From: Caenorhabditis elegans
Taxonomy: Eukaryota; Nematoda; Chromadorea; Rhabditida; Rhabditidae
NCBI RefSeq assembly: GCF_000002985.6
Contig: NC_003283.11
Coordinates: 5,828,001 to 5,892,000 of the forward strand
Direction: 5' to 3'
DNA: 64,000 nucleotides
Position numbers and translations under genes: made by a program. Positions 16,504 through 29,515 of the stretch are shown piece after piece. Each line of letters starts with the position of its first letter. Position 1 is the first letter of the stretch. The notes beneath the pieces are model-generated. The model searched no databases. It saw nothing but the letters and a program-made list of their open reading frames with translations, and was not told the DNA's origin.

Positions 16504-16512
16504 CTATTTATA
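16504..16512 (-). promoter_or_regulatory. TATA box of the short-isoform promoter
   Basis: Minus-strand TATAAATAG about 75-80 nt upstream of the ATG at 16431, followed by a GC-rich leader. Supports an internal promoter for the short isoform. Confidence 0.55.
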
Positions 16513-17198
16513 CACGAGACATTCATGTTTTTGGGTGCCACGTGACTACACGTTTGGCGACCGCTTGTGGCACCGGTGATGACATCATCACGAGGAAAAA
16601 TGTGAAAGTTGTAGTGAGGAACTGTGAGTGGGAGATAGAGAACACGTGCTTGATCGCTTTGCTTCTCTGAGTATCCGAGTTTTGAATAATATATTCGTCA
16701 GGGACAAACAACCACAACTGAACTATGTTGATCGGAGAAAAAAAAAACATGTCTAAGATCAGGAAACAAAACTTCTTGATTCATGGTTACGTTGCCCAAA
16801 TAAGGGCACCACAATGCATCAAGGCTAGGGCAGAAAGTTGGTCAGCAAAGATTTTTCAAAAAAAAAAATTCAGGTTATGTCTGCCTACAGACTACGTTTG
16901 ATTGTTTGAACCAGATCAAACCACATGAAATGTCTAGATCCCTCTAATCCCTACAAAGTGTTCAAGTTCCCAAGGTGACTACCATCGAGACAGATGTTCT
17001 TTCCCACCTGTAACAGTTACTCAAACATCTGCTCAAAGTACACATCGTCCTCCTACAGTAGATAAGATAACAGAAAACCAAAAAACTTTGTTCGAAACAA
17101 AGATGCTATCGAAATACAACGTTATCAAAGTCGTTTCAGGGAAGTTTTCACTCGTCGGAGCCCTATAGTCTAGAACATTGATCTTTTCTACAGTAACT

Positions 17199-17219
17199 CC
17201 CCCCCCCCCCCCCCCCCCC
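17199..17219. repeat. 21-nt poly-C/poly-G tract
   Basis: Uninterrupted run of 21 C on the plus strand, inside the long intron between the alternative exon at 17638 and exon 2. The G-rich strand could form a G-quadruplex; long G tracts are known deletion hotspots in dog-1 (FANCJ) mutant worms. Confidence 0.95.
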
Positions 17220-17637
17220 ACAAAAGTTTTCCTACTCACTAATAGAATCAAAGAATCAACGGGCGATTTAGATTTAGATTCAGATTCGAGTGAATCCAGT
17301 CCTATGTGTTCATCGGAAATGGAAATGGCAACGAAAATACAGCAGCAACAATTTTCTCAACGAAAAGTGGTCACGAGTGACACCGACACGATGTCTCACA
17401 TGCTTTATGCAGAATTTATAACTATTTTTGAGGCGGCAGACATTCTATGTGGCACGACAAAAAACGTTCATTTTATGGCCGTATACTTTTGAAACTATAA
17501 AATTCTATACAGATCGAGTTGTTTTAGTGTCTAGGTTTATAAACTAGTTGTTACTAAAACCTCAAAAAATATACAATTGGAAAGTATTTTAAAAACGAAT
17601 TCTATGTGTGCTGAAAGTTTTTTCGTCGAAAACTTAC

Positions 17638-17719
17638 TTGAGTTCAAATCCGACATCCTTGTCTTGGACGGACATGAAGCAGGTTTCAGGAGAGGAGGAA
17701 GAGGGAGACTGCGCTGAGC
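17638..17719 (-). CDS. Alternative upstream coding exon of the basic-protein gene
   Basis: An 82-nt minus-strand exon with a TTTGCAG acceptor and a perfect GTAAGT donor. It encodes SAQSPSSSSPETCF then MSVQDKDVGFEL and leaves phase 2, which joins the exon at 16232 as AA|C to give ELNETEFPEL. The short isoform's first exon leaves the same phase (CG|C). Translation could begin at the internal Met, or the exon could continue from one further upstream, since it begins in phase 1 with an open frame. I found no convincing upstream partner in 17.7-26 kb. Confidence 0.6.
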
Positions 17720-19080
17720 CTGCAAATATACAAATAAATGAAAAATATTATGCACAAAGTTAGAAGATTATTGATAAAACGGCAAGAGGTGCAGAAACGT
17801 AGGTAGAAAAATAAACGGGCGGTACAAGAAAAGAGCCACCCAGAGAAAAAGAGGGGGAACGGCGACGAAACCAGCGACAAACTGTCTGGTGCTCTATCTC
17901 GTTTTGCTCCGGCAGCAGGAGAAGCAACAGCAGTAAGTCAACCACACAATGTGTCTATTTTTGAGTACAAGTCTCAGAAAACCTCAGGACTATGAAACGA
18001 AGAGGAGGAGAACGAGGAAAAGAGAGCAGAGATGCAGGAAGCGGGGGGCAGCCAACAGCAGCCAGCAGCTAGAGGGTCATCGTCATGTGATTGAGATGGA
18101 AGGAAATCGAAAGGAAACACAGGCTTTTTTCCAATTTTCTTCTCGCTTTTTTTGACTTGTATTGTTTCTATCATCTGATCATCATCTTCTCAAATAATTT
18201 TGTACATTTCCAAGAAATGAGGTGTTACATTGAGAGAGGAAACAGTCAAGTGGAAACTTTCAAATTTCCAAATTAAATTATTGCAAAGTCACATTGCGTC
18301 AAATGTAAACAGAATTTCCAAGTTGCAAGAAAATGTTCACTTTTCAGGCCATAAATTGCATGACTACTTTTAAATTAGGCTTGATCAAGCTTACTAAAAA
18401 AATCTGCAAGATTTGTCCTATTAGTCTAGAACCACCTTCGCTCTACTTTGATAGGCCATATTTCAATTGGCGATAGCTTTATCAAAACATTTTCAAGAGT
18501 GAAAATGTGTATCAAATATTTCTCTAAGTTTTCATAGTTGAAACATTTTTGATGAAGCCAACGGCGATCGAGATACAAACTGTCAAAGTGGGACGCCTAA
18601 GGGAAATTATTGTTTAAAAAATTTAAATTTCTAGAGATGATCAAAAGTCTTGCAATAGAATCACCAAGCGTTCCATTAAAATTTAGACCAAATTCGAATG
18701 CATGATGTGAGTGTCTTCGGGTGTTAGATTGCCCCCCAGTAAAGCACCCAACTGGGGTGGTTCGATGAAGGCGTAGAGAAGGGAAAACATGTACACAGAG
18801 AATATAGGGTGTGAGGGAAAGAAGCAAAATGAGATGAAGGGAGGGACGATGGTCGGTCACCAATTATAGTGGCAGATGTCGTCGTCGGTGTAGTACATTG
18901 GAAAATCTAGACCTTTGGAAACAGAGTTTCTATGAAATTTATGAGCGCGCATGGCTGTTGGTGGAAGGTGTTACGCGTCATTGATTTGTTAGCCAGATTT
19001 GAGTGTTTTGTTTATTATTTGTATCTGTGTATCTAGGTCAATGTGTTGAATTGTTGTTGGTAGTAAGGTAAACTGTTATT

Positions 19081-19162
19081 TTTTTTTAATAGAGAGGGGT
19101 TTCAAAATTGAGTTTAGAGTGTTTTTTTAATAGAGAGGGGTTTCAAAATTGAGTTTAGAGTG
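19081..19162. repeat. Tandem duplication of a 41-bp unit, two copies
   Basis: The unit beginning TTTTTTTAATAGAGAGGGG at 19081-19121 is repeated directly at 19122-19162 with no visible difference, so the duplication is recent. Confidence 0.9.
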
Positions 19163-19610
19163 TATCTTCAGCTGGAATTTAATCTGAATTTACTTACAAT
19201 TAGGCTAATCTACCATTTAAAAAAAAACTGTACATTTTCAAAAAAAATTTCTCAAAACTTTTTGTCAATGTTTTGGTAAATTGCCAAATTTTCCAAAAAT
19301 GTGAACTTTTTGAGTTTGCTGCTGCAGGTTCGAACCCAAGATTTCAAAAAAAAAATCAAAGTTTTACCATGCTATTCGGTCCTTTTAGTACAACTTCAAC
19401 AAATTTCCCTATTGCCGATATTCCCCCTAAAAATTAATATCTGCTTTATGCCTACGCTCTAGTAGGTGCTACGTGATTTTTTCAATTCAAAGACTATTGC
19501 TCCGGAAAATCAAAAAATTATGAAATATGAATCTCTGATCCGGCTTAGAGGTAAACCTCAGATTCTCTCTAGCGAAAGCTACCGGGCAGTTAAACTAATA
19601 TCTTTGTTTG

Positions 19611-19612
<2 letters not shown>

Positions 19613-19674
<62 letters not shown>
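19613..19674. repeat. (AT)n microsatellite, about 62 bp
   Basis: Uninterrupted alternating A and T from 19613 to 19674. Likely length-polymorphic and cruciform-prone. Confidence 0.95.
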
Positions 19675-19679
<5 letters not shown>

Positions 19680-22600
19680 GTTAGCATTGCGCTTTTTTTG
19701 GAGTAAATGAACAAAATTTTGAAGATTAAAATCTAACTAGTCTAAGTTTCAAAAGAATATATATTTATTTCAGGGCTTTTGTGCTGGCGCCAAAACGTCT
19801 GTAATCGTTTTTAAAGAATATTTGTAAATTCAGGCAAAAATTCAGAAAAGAGGCCAAGGGCCGATAGGTTTCAGGCAGGCGCCAGGCCTAGAAACCTTAT
19901 GCCTATTATGGAAGCCCTAACTTTTTTGCATTTTTATCGATAAGCGCAGGTTTCATAATGTGACTAACTAGTGGTTCGAAAAGCAACTGGTCACCTTTTT
20001 AGTCTCGCTTATCGTGTCGTACAGTAACATACACACCCTAATAACAGGTTCGATTGATGTCAAATTCAGAAACCAAACCCAAAAGAAAAAGAACTTTAAC
20101 GATTGGAAGACGATGACTTCTCTTTTTTCTTCTTCTTCCACCATTTTGTCGCCCGTCAGCTGATTCTGATTGTTCAAGACGAGAAAACGAAACGAAAAGA
20201 GAAACGAGGTGGGAAGTAGAAGAGGCATTGAGGCGTACCAGGCGGCAGAAGAACTATGTTTCTTTTCTTTTTTTGTTGCTGTCGCATCTTCAAGCTTCAA
20301 GAAGTAGAATAAAAAAGAGGGAAAAGTTGGAGAAGTAGTTGAATAAAAAAAAAAGAAAAAGAAAGCAAAACAACAAATGTTACTTTTTCGTTGAGAAGAA
20401 TGCGCCGAGCACAACAAGTTAGAACCATTTTTTTAAAAATAGAATGAATGAGTGAGAGTGTGAACGAAATAGTAAATATTCCACGTAACACTGGAGTTCC
20501 GAATAGTCTCCAAGTGCAAACAGTATAAGGTTAGCACAAGGTTTGGGGTAACTCTGACATTTTCTGGAAACGCGGACAAAAAGCCAGTTCTTCGCGAGCT
20601 CATTTTGGAGCCAATATTTAGCAGCAAGCTAGAAACAGAGACGGCGAGAAAAGGTAAATGTAATGTGACACCAGCTGAGAGCTTGTACCTGGTGAGATTG
20701 ACGTCTGGGAGGTATGTAAATAAATAGAAGTGAGCGAAAATGAAGAATATCAATTTCCAATTTTAAATTTTCAGAACCAAATGGTCAAAGATTGAGGGTA
20801 AAAGCATTAAAGAATCAAAAGTCACAAAGTGGCCCAAAAGTGGACCTCCGTGCAAAACGCTAGCCGAGAATATGTTTGAGCAGCTGAAATAAGAGGGCAT
20901 GATGTTTGGCCATTCATTCTTTTTGAGATATGCAAGATAAATAATTTTAGAAAAAAATTGATTCACCAGAGCCACTATTCCAACTGGAACGACTTTTTTA
21001 AAAAGAATTCGGGAAGTATTTTTAAAATCTGAAATTTTAATTACCTATCCAATTGTTTCATTTTTTACCGGTAGTCTATAAAAATTAGTTTTTTGCCTTC
21101 ATTGTTTCGAAAATTCAAAATTAGAGTTTTACTAGCCAACCTAACTTTTCGATTCGAATTAAAATGCAAGCAACGTTACACTGCAAACGCAAAAATTTAT
21201 ATTTAAAATTGAATTACAAAGGAAAAGTTTTTTTGGGAAGATACACATTTTATAGATCATCAATTTCAGGTTTCTGTTTTCAATAGAGTAGACGAAGTTT
21301 CAGCAAATTAAATGAAAAATAGGTCTTTAAAAATTATTTATCAAACACATTTTCTCAGGCAAAAACGAGAAAGGTTCAAATTGTGCAGCGTGATCAGTAG
21401 CGAAAAAGAGGATAAAATCGAATCGAACGCAGTGAAAAGTCGTAGAGGCAAGTCGAGTCAACAAAAACAAGTAAATATTGCTTGGCGGGTCGATTTGCGC
21501 AGCAACAGCAGCAGGAGCAGTAAAGGAGCAAGAGATGTAGTTGTTGTTGGAGAAGAAGTCGTATTATCTATACTACGATGATGACGTGAGAATTCACCAA
21601 AAAGAATTCAACAAAAAATACGAGATGTTGGTTGGAAAGCTCTTCAGATTTTTGAAAGGAGCATTTTCGTATGGAAAACGAGCCGAACTCCCTTGAGAAT
21701 TAGCAGGGGGATCATCACTCTTTGGTTCTTCTATTTTGTAATGAGAATTCAGAAAAAGAAGCACAAAAGTCAATTAGATAAGACGAAAAAAGTAGAAATG
21801 CATTCTCAATGGCGGGTTAACAATTTGTAATTTTCTCCCATTCCTCCATGAGAATTAAAGAATTTTATTATGTTCTCAACAGCTTCTTGTGGCACCGTTA
21901 AAACTCTTTGGAGCACGCCATAGAGAGTGTGAAGAATGAGAGGGCGCAGTGAAAACATAGACAAAGAGCTCATTGTCTATTCGTGCGCATCTTTTGGCCG
22001 ACGGTGTGAAAAGCCGTCCTCGACCCCAACCAGATGTGCGTGTGCTCGTGAAGAGAGCCATTCTAAAGATCAGAAACCACTAGACATTAGGAGCCCGTCT
22101 TGCGAATTTTTTAGTCAAGACAATGCTACAAACAAATGGAGACTGAATTTTATTAAATTTGCAAAAAAAAACTTTGTTGTTGTATGAACATTTCAGTTGG
22201 AATTTATAAAGAATCTATGATTTTTTCACGCCTCTCTAGAATTTATACAATAAAACTCGTGTCTACTTTTATGAAATACAATGCGTTTTTTCTCCGTTTC
22301 AATTTTTTGAAACTCGAGCTCAAACAGTTCAATAAAAGTTCTATCAAGAATGTTGAAAACAAATTCATGTTTAAATATATTTTCTTCATCAAAACAGGAA
22401 GGTTGTCAGTTCTCAAATAGCTTGCCTTGAATAACATGTGGCTATTTTCAGTCTGTTGTTTACTGTCTCTCTGGGCTCAATATATATTCTCCACGGAGAC
22501 TAATAAATCATAATTTCATCTTTGCTGCATTTCAATGGAAAATTGAAAATTCGGAGCGAGTCGGTAAGGCGCAAAAGGGAAAGAATATATATACACGCAC

Positions 22601-25600
22601 ACGCAAACACACGAAACACCACATACACACACACACAATGCATAAATACGAGTCCTTCTTCTCATCGGGTGTGGGCTCCAAGAGAGAAAAGTGATGGTGC
22701 TGGTGGTGGTAGTTTGTGGAATGGAAGAAGACGGCACGGAGTGAAAACGAAATATATACTTTTCAAATATATAAATAATATGAGCAAATTCGTTTTCCAC
22801 ACCATCCATAAGAGTTTCAAAGATCGTTGGCTAATAGAATCGAGGAGTCGAGAAGCTTTTCGATGCAGTTTAATTAGAAACCAATTCATGAAGATTGGAT
22901 TTCACGCGCTTACGCTTTTATGACTCCTTCTTCATTGCCACAGACACTTCCTAATTTGGTATATTCATCGGAAAGAGGTGTTATACGAGATCTTTGAGTT
23001 TTGAATAAAGTTAGGAAATTTTTCACAAAGTAGTTTTTGTAGAGAATTTTTGCACAGCAATTTTTGAGGGTTGAATTTTAACTGGTTAAAATCTTTAAAA
23101 AATTATTATAACTTGATAATGCTGGAAGTTCCTAATAAATTGAATTTTTTTAAAAACAGAGTTTTTTTTAAGTTTTATGTATTCCAGAAAATTCTGGCCA
23201 TAGATTTCGAAATTTTTGCAATTTTCAATACCTACCTAATTATGTATGTTTCCTTGATATTTTTGTAGATGTATATTGCGTTTGTTTAAATTTAAAGCTG
23301 AAAAATGGTCGTTCCTAAAATCACAATAGAAAAGATTGCTACCACCTACAGTACTCTAAACGTGACTTCTTTTAAATTTTTTTTTGATCTTCCTGTTTTA
23401 AATGAACTAAAAAAAAATCTGAATACGAGTCGTGTGAGGAGCATAAATGAAAAGCGAATTAAAGATAAAGTGCATTTCATGATGTAGTTTTCAAAATTTG
23501 ATAATAAATTTGGAAGTAGACCAAAGCAGGCTTTTAAATATTCTCCGAATTGTATTTTTTAAATATGTTTTCAAAATGTAAATATTCAAGCATTGTAGGA
23601 TTTTTCAACATTTTTTTTGTAAATTTGGCATTAAAAAAAGGAATTTAGACAACATTTCCTTCATTTCAAAAAACATTCGCACTCTACTGACCCAGTGACG
23701 CAAAGTTGGTACAGGTGGGATAATGGATGACCCAACCTCCCGTCGGGAGTGACAAAGAACGTACACAAATGTGGGTGGGAGGATAAAAGGATCAAACAAA
23801 AGAGAAAGAGAGAAAGGTAATAATTGTTGTTGGTTACCAACAAACCATATGCACACGTTGAGCGGCACAAAAAAAATGGAGAAGAGAAAGGGATAAGATG
23901 AAGGATGAGATGATGGCTTACGTCACGATGCGAAGAAAGCACAAATGTTTGTTAGTGGCAAAAAACTCTGAGAAAATGAAAGACAATAAATTGTTGTGAA
24001 AAGAAAAGAAAAGAAAAATAAAAATAAAAAACCAACAAAACGTTTTCCATTTTAAAATTCTCAATCGGTTTCGCCTCCTACCCTCCAAACCTTTTTTTTT
24101 TAAATTTCAGTCCTCTCTTGTTGTCTTTTTCTTGATTTTGCTATTGATGGTTGGTCATGACAAACTTGTTTTGAATTGTGTGGTTCAGGTCAACCTCTGT
24201 CATTATGAAGAAGAAATTAAATTAAATTCGTTGAAAATACGAGAGAACACTGGTCACAGCACGTGGTGGTTTCGTGAGGCATGAATTAGAGGAGAAATTA
24301 AATTGGTTACAAATGCGTGTATTCGACACAGAAACTATTAGTTTCTACTGACACTATTATAACTGGGGGAGGATAAGCGGGATTAGATACACCTAATAAA
24401 CAGCAGAATTTTTAGTATAGCAGGTGTGCAAAATAAGTTGCCAAAATGAGATTGATTAAAAATGCTGTTGTTCAAAATATGGCTTCGTATTACAAAGTTT
24501 TGTTAGGTGAAGCTAATGTTTTAGATATTATTAAAAACTTGACTGGGAAACAATAAAAATTAAATATTTAAAACAATGGGGACCCGCCTGAAGGCCAAAT
24601 CAATAAGTTCACATATATTCTAAAAAGAAACCTACAAGAATAATAATTCCGAATATCTAGCAAATCTCAGCAAACATTGCCACTTTTCAAACACACTTCT
24701 CCACCTTTTTAGCGCAGATTTTAGAAGATATAGAAATATTGTCTTCCTTTGGCAAAAACCTATCTACGTGCCTATTTGGCCACGTAACTTACTTTGAAAT
24801 TTTTTGAAAGAATAACAATTTATACCAGATCCAAGTGACATAAAAATCACAACATCACATGCGTAGGAGTCCATCGGGCGGAATTACATCTCACCAAGTA
24901 GGCACTGTGTGCCGTAAGTAAAGGCTAAATAAGATCCTTACGGGCAAGTTTAGGTACCAGGAATACTTAATAGAAATTTGTTTCCAAATTGAAAAATGTC
25001 TTTTGACAATAATTTTAATAAAGTTAACCGATTTTTGGATTGATTATAATACTTTATATTTCACCGCGAAACCATGTTTTCAACTTTGGTTTTTTAAACA
25101 TCAAATTTAAAATTATATATGTCTAAAAGTTAAATTATAACGACAAGTATGAGGTCTTATTTTATAAAACTGCGTATTAGCTTGCTAGGTTACGGTCTGA
25201 ACAGTCTACCGATTAGTAAACTGTTTAGTAAACTGTTAATTTCTAATTGTCTTTTTACCATTCAATATTTAGAATAGGTAAAGTCTAGACAACTTTACGA
25301 TGGGAATTTTAAAATTTAAAAACCTGTGGGAGACGCACTCAGCTGTATGCTTCAATAGACAAAAGAAAGAAGAAAAAGAGGCGATAGAATGGGAGGAAAA
25401 GCATAAAGGAGGGAAAGTAAACGGAAAAACTATAAGCATTTTGAAACGGAAACTCATTATTTACAAGTATGAATCAATGGGGGCCTTAGTGGGTATTTGT
25501 TGCAAAAATATCGAGAACAATTCTTGAGAAAATATTGAAAATATAGGAGCAATTCCTCATTTTCTTATCATAATTTTCAGCTGTAAAATGTTCTCAAAAA

Positions 25601-26801
25601 TTACTAAAAATGCCACCTGAAGTTATTTCAAAACCTTGTTACTTCACTATAGTTTTCTGTAAACATACTTCGAACACGAAGACTAAAAGATCGAGAAGTG
25701 GAAAGAATACACAGATGATGTGGTAAGAATAAAGAAGATGGAGACCTCCCGCAGACCGGAGAGGACTTGCCCTGCCAGTTATTGAAAATCGAAGTTGAAG
25801 AGGAGATGAAGAATTGAGAAATGGAGGGAGAACTTCTTCAAATGGGTGGAACACTGAGAAATAGAGTTTTATGGTCAGAAAATTGAGCGTTTCCGAAAAA
25901 AATTGTGATCTATATTTCTAGTTTATTGCTCTTTTATAATGGTTTTTATTGGTCTTTTTTTTGAAGAAGTTGCTCATTGTAAATGCATTTTATTGCAATA
26001 AGGTTCGAACAGAGTAGGACAGAAACATGTCAAAAGCGGATTCCTTTTGTGTAGGCAGAGGCATGCCTACCTGCACGCCTTCAAAGCGGTTGTAAAAAAA
26101 ATTTAGACCTACTTTGCAGACAAAGAGATCTCACTCGGGCCAGGTCTCGGAACAAATCACTGCAAAGGTGTAGTTTGTTTCCTGATGTGTGCCTCGTAGG
26201 CTTTATTTTTCTGCTGAAAGTATGTTTCAGAGAACATCATAAAATGCATTATTCTTTTTTTTCCTAATTAAAAAGTCAATAAACCAGGAATGTTAAAAAA
26301 AACCCGGTAGAAACCGTTGAGTTGTTTATGAATAACTTTAAATTTTTGAATATAATAATTTCGAATTCCCAGGGCCAATAGTTTTGGCATTCTTGGATTG
26401 GAGATGATTTTTGAAAACTTAAATCGCCCCTTAGCAATAACAATCTTCTGAATTTCCTATCTAAATTACTTCTTATTTTCATCCAAAATGGTAATTTCCT
26501 CGGTTGTCATGTATGATGCGATGAGTCAACCATTAGCCTCTGGATTAGCGAGATCTTGTCCCAAAATAATTGCCCCACAAACAAAGATATATTAAAAGTC
26601 ATCTTTCGCTTATTTCATTATATTCGCTGGTCCGCCGGCGCTTTCAAAAAATGAGCCCTTTCCTCCTTTAGCTCCCTTTGATTGTGCATCAGTTTCGGCC
26701 AGCCGCGGATTATAACTTTATCGCGTTTATTTTTTAAAACTTTTTTCTTGAATTTCAGAAGAAGCTTCCGGTATTTTATTAAAAATTAAAACTCAATAAA
26801 T

Positions 26802-26807
26802 TTTATT
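26802..26807 (-). terminator. Poly(A) signal of the small membrane protein gene
   Basis: AATAAA on the minus strand about 45 nt past the stop at 26852. Confidence 0.6.
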
Positions 26808-26851
26808 TTGATCAAATTACGAACGTTAAAACATCAATAAATATGATTTGA

Positions 26852-27322
26852 TCACACAATATCAGCATGCTTTGGCGTGTATCCAACAACCGTCTCAATT
26901 GGCTCGCCCGTCTCAACAGTTGCTTCTGTGAATAATGTGTTGTAGTCTTCCATCAATGGATCTCCTTCTGCATCTGAAACTGAAATAGCATATTGAGAAC
27001 TTGGTTTGTTAGTTCGATTTGAAAATAAAAACGCTGCTGTTATTACAAAATCTGATTGACCTCATTGTGTGTGACAAACATGTTGCAAAAAAATGATTAG
27101 TGATCACTTCACATTCAAACAAAAACATTCACACAATTTGTTAGTGAGATTAATGAGTTAGCTACAATTAACTGAATATGGAAACCAACCACATTTATAC
27201 CAACATGAATGTGAAATTGTGAGCAAAACCACTGCGATGACTGCAAATGCAAGAACGAATAGCGAGAGGACGGCGAATGCAAAGCCAAGAGCTGCGTGCT
27301 CCACAATTGCTGCTGATAACAT
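26852..27322 (-). CDS. Small single-pass membrane protein, about 80-87 aa
   Basis: Two exons. Exon 1 runs from the ATG at 27322 to about 27190 (or 27205). It starts MLSAAIVEHAALGF and has one strong hydrophobic helix ending in LLTISHSC or SCWYKC, where the cysteines next to the membrane could be palmitoylated. Exon 2 begins at 26979 (or 26973, since the acceptor region has two TTTCAGs six bases apart) and encodes an acidic tail, DAEGDPLMEDYNTLFTEA ... TPKHADIV. Both acceptors and both donors keep frame, so two to four near-identical isoforms are possible. The ATG directly follows a CAG acceptor. A minus-strand donor near 28280 (AATCAG|GTGAGT) suggests a non-coding first exon; trans-splicing is the alternative. 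Probably N-out/C-in. I do not recognise a family. Confidence 0.6.
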
Positions 27323-27980
27323 CTGGAATTGTTTTAATTTGGAAGTAAAAAGTTTGAGTGAAAGGGGTTTTCGAATTTCCTCGACTTTAAATTCTAAACT
27401 CGCTGACTATTTTTTTCCCACGAACACAATACTAAATGTCAATTTATCAATTTTTTCAAGCTCAGAAAAAACATAAAATAAAAAATTCGTGGCGTTGTTT
27501 CCGGTATTAACTTAGATATATTTCTCGAAACCTAACTTATATTTTATTTTAAAAACTTTGCGGCAAAATCAAAAAATTTGAGATCTACTTGGATATTAAG
27601 GAAGCAATTTAGGAAAGTCAAAATAAAGTTAGTAGTTTTAAGTTGACATCATAAACAACTTTCTAGGTCTTCGATAGTAAATAGGCATAAACATTTATTA
27701 AAAGTTTAATTAGGTGCGTATTTTGACAGTAAGAGCATTTTCTACGCATTCATTAGATATGCGCGGAAAATTTGGAAAAAATCAAAAATGCAATTTTGCC
27801 AAGTTGACCGAAATTCTGAATAAAGCCGAATGCAACAAATTTTCGACAACAATTTTGTCCAAAACAAATCAATTTTTATTGAGAATTATAAAAAAGTATG
27901 TGAAAGTTGGTCATTTTTTGCAATCTAAAAAATAATTCAAAAATATTGAGATTTTCGGCGTAAAACAGCAAATTTGCAAA

Positions 27981-28009
27981 ATTTGCCAAGTTTGTTAAAC
28001 TTGGCAAAT
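27981..28009. repeat. Perfect 13-bp stem palindrome
   Basis: ATTTGCCAAGTTT, a 3-base spacer GTT, then its exact reverse complement. It is one of the TTGCCAA-type inverted motifs common in worm intergenic DNA. Confidence 0.85.
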
Positions 28010-29515
28010 ATTGAAAAATAGTTTCTTCAGAGCTATTCTATAAACTGCTGACTTAAAACAAAAATCACAGGATGACATTTTCAATGTAAAAAGAGATTTT
28101 CATTGTTTTTCTAATTCTTGGTAGTTGATAATCTTTATTGCTTTATTATTTTCTTTGAAATACATACGTATCAACAGAAAACATTGGATTAGATTACTGA
28201 TAGTACGTTATATAATGTTGATATTGTGAAAAATTTTGAGAAGTTCTGAGAAAATTTCATTTTTTAAAAATTCCAACTCACCTGATTAAAAATTGTATTC
28301 TCTTCTAAATGAACTCTTAAGTTTCTGTTCGATTGCTATTCAAATCGCAGTTCACATTGAATTTCAGAAACCAGACCAATCCGTGGAATTTGTTCGGATA
28401 GCAGTGAAAATGTGTTTGTGTATTTCACTTTACTCCCGTTTTTTTCACACTTCTTCTGTAAATACATATTTTGTTTCTTTTTTGCGCTCCCGTTTTCTAC
28501 GAGGAAAAGGAGCTTCTACGAAAATTGAAAGAAGAAAACGAAGAGAACAAGCATGAAGAATGATGGGTATTGAACGTAAACTAATATGAACATGTGTCAG
28601 TTGAAAAATTCAATGTTAAAAATATATTGTATAGGTCAATTCTATCGATTTTCCTATCGATTTTGGCATTTTTCGGGCAATAATATTTTGACTTCTACAT
28701 CCATTACGAATCTCAAAGTTTGCATTCAAACTTTTCGAAATACACGTGGAGCTGGGGTCATTGACACAGGCGGTTGTACAATTTATATATTTGTTTGACA
28801 AAAAACCAGAGCCAACATCTGAATGCTTTTTTACGTGGCTTTTGAGAATTGGCTTTGGACCGAGCAAGCTAATTCGTTAATAAAATCATCGTTCGTTGGG
28901 TGAAAAGGAAACAACGGAAATGAAGAGATTTCTGAGAATTGTTAATCAAAATTTAAGCCCGGGGAAGTCTATTTTCAATTCATTGTCAAAAAAAGATGAA
29001 ATCGAGGACAGAAATCAAAGAATACTAACGACTTTTTCTAATTTTTTATTGTCAGAAGTTGATTAAAATTTTTTTTTTAATTTTTGAAAATTAAGATATA
29101 GTAAATTGCAAAACAACAATGCCAAATTTTTGAAACCCTACGATTTTTAAGTACAAGTATTCAGAACAATCAAAATATAAAATTCGGAGAAAACACTTTT
29201 GTTGGTAGACATCCTAAATTATAAACTGAGCATTTGTCACTTTTTGACTGTAAATTGGAAAAAAAATGCCAGTGTTTTGAATAGTTTACTATATTTTTCG
29301 GGCATTTTAAAATGATAAAAATGATTCAATTAACAACGATATCACTATACAATTTGTTGAAAATACTAATAAATACTTTAAACAAGTTTTTCAAGCACTT
29401 AATTATTTAATTATTATTTAATTATTTGTTGAGATTCAAGCCAATTATTTTCACTGGAAAATTAAAGCACTCACAAACTTCTAGCAATGGCCAATTTTGG
29501 GGGCTAAGAGAAAAT

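Larger units (their letters stand above)
17720..26851. other. Gene-poor region upstream of the basic-protein gene
   Basis: About 9 kb with no exon that I can support on either strand. The scattered ORFs of 60-150 codons are AT- or simple-sequence-derived and match no family. It contains a 41-bp tandem duplication (19081-19162), a TA microsatellite (19613-19674), a CA-rich stretch (about 22596-22640) and dispersed GTAGGCA-type repeats near 19850, 24765 and 26060. Unseen upstream exons or enhancers of the gene at 17.7 kb are possible. Confidence 0.5.

Noticed and set aside
17178-17492. Plus-strand 104-codon ORF through the C tract, with an Asp/Ser-rich part
   Set aside because: It starts before a homopolymer read as Pro and lies in an intron of the minus-strand gene. 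The acidic part is simple sequence.
19327-19340. GGTTCGAACCC resembling a tRNA B box
   Set aside because: No matching A box, acceptor stem or cloverleaf around it. No tRNA gene was found in the window.
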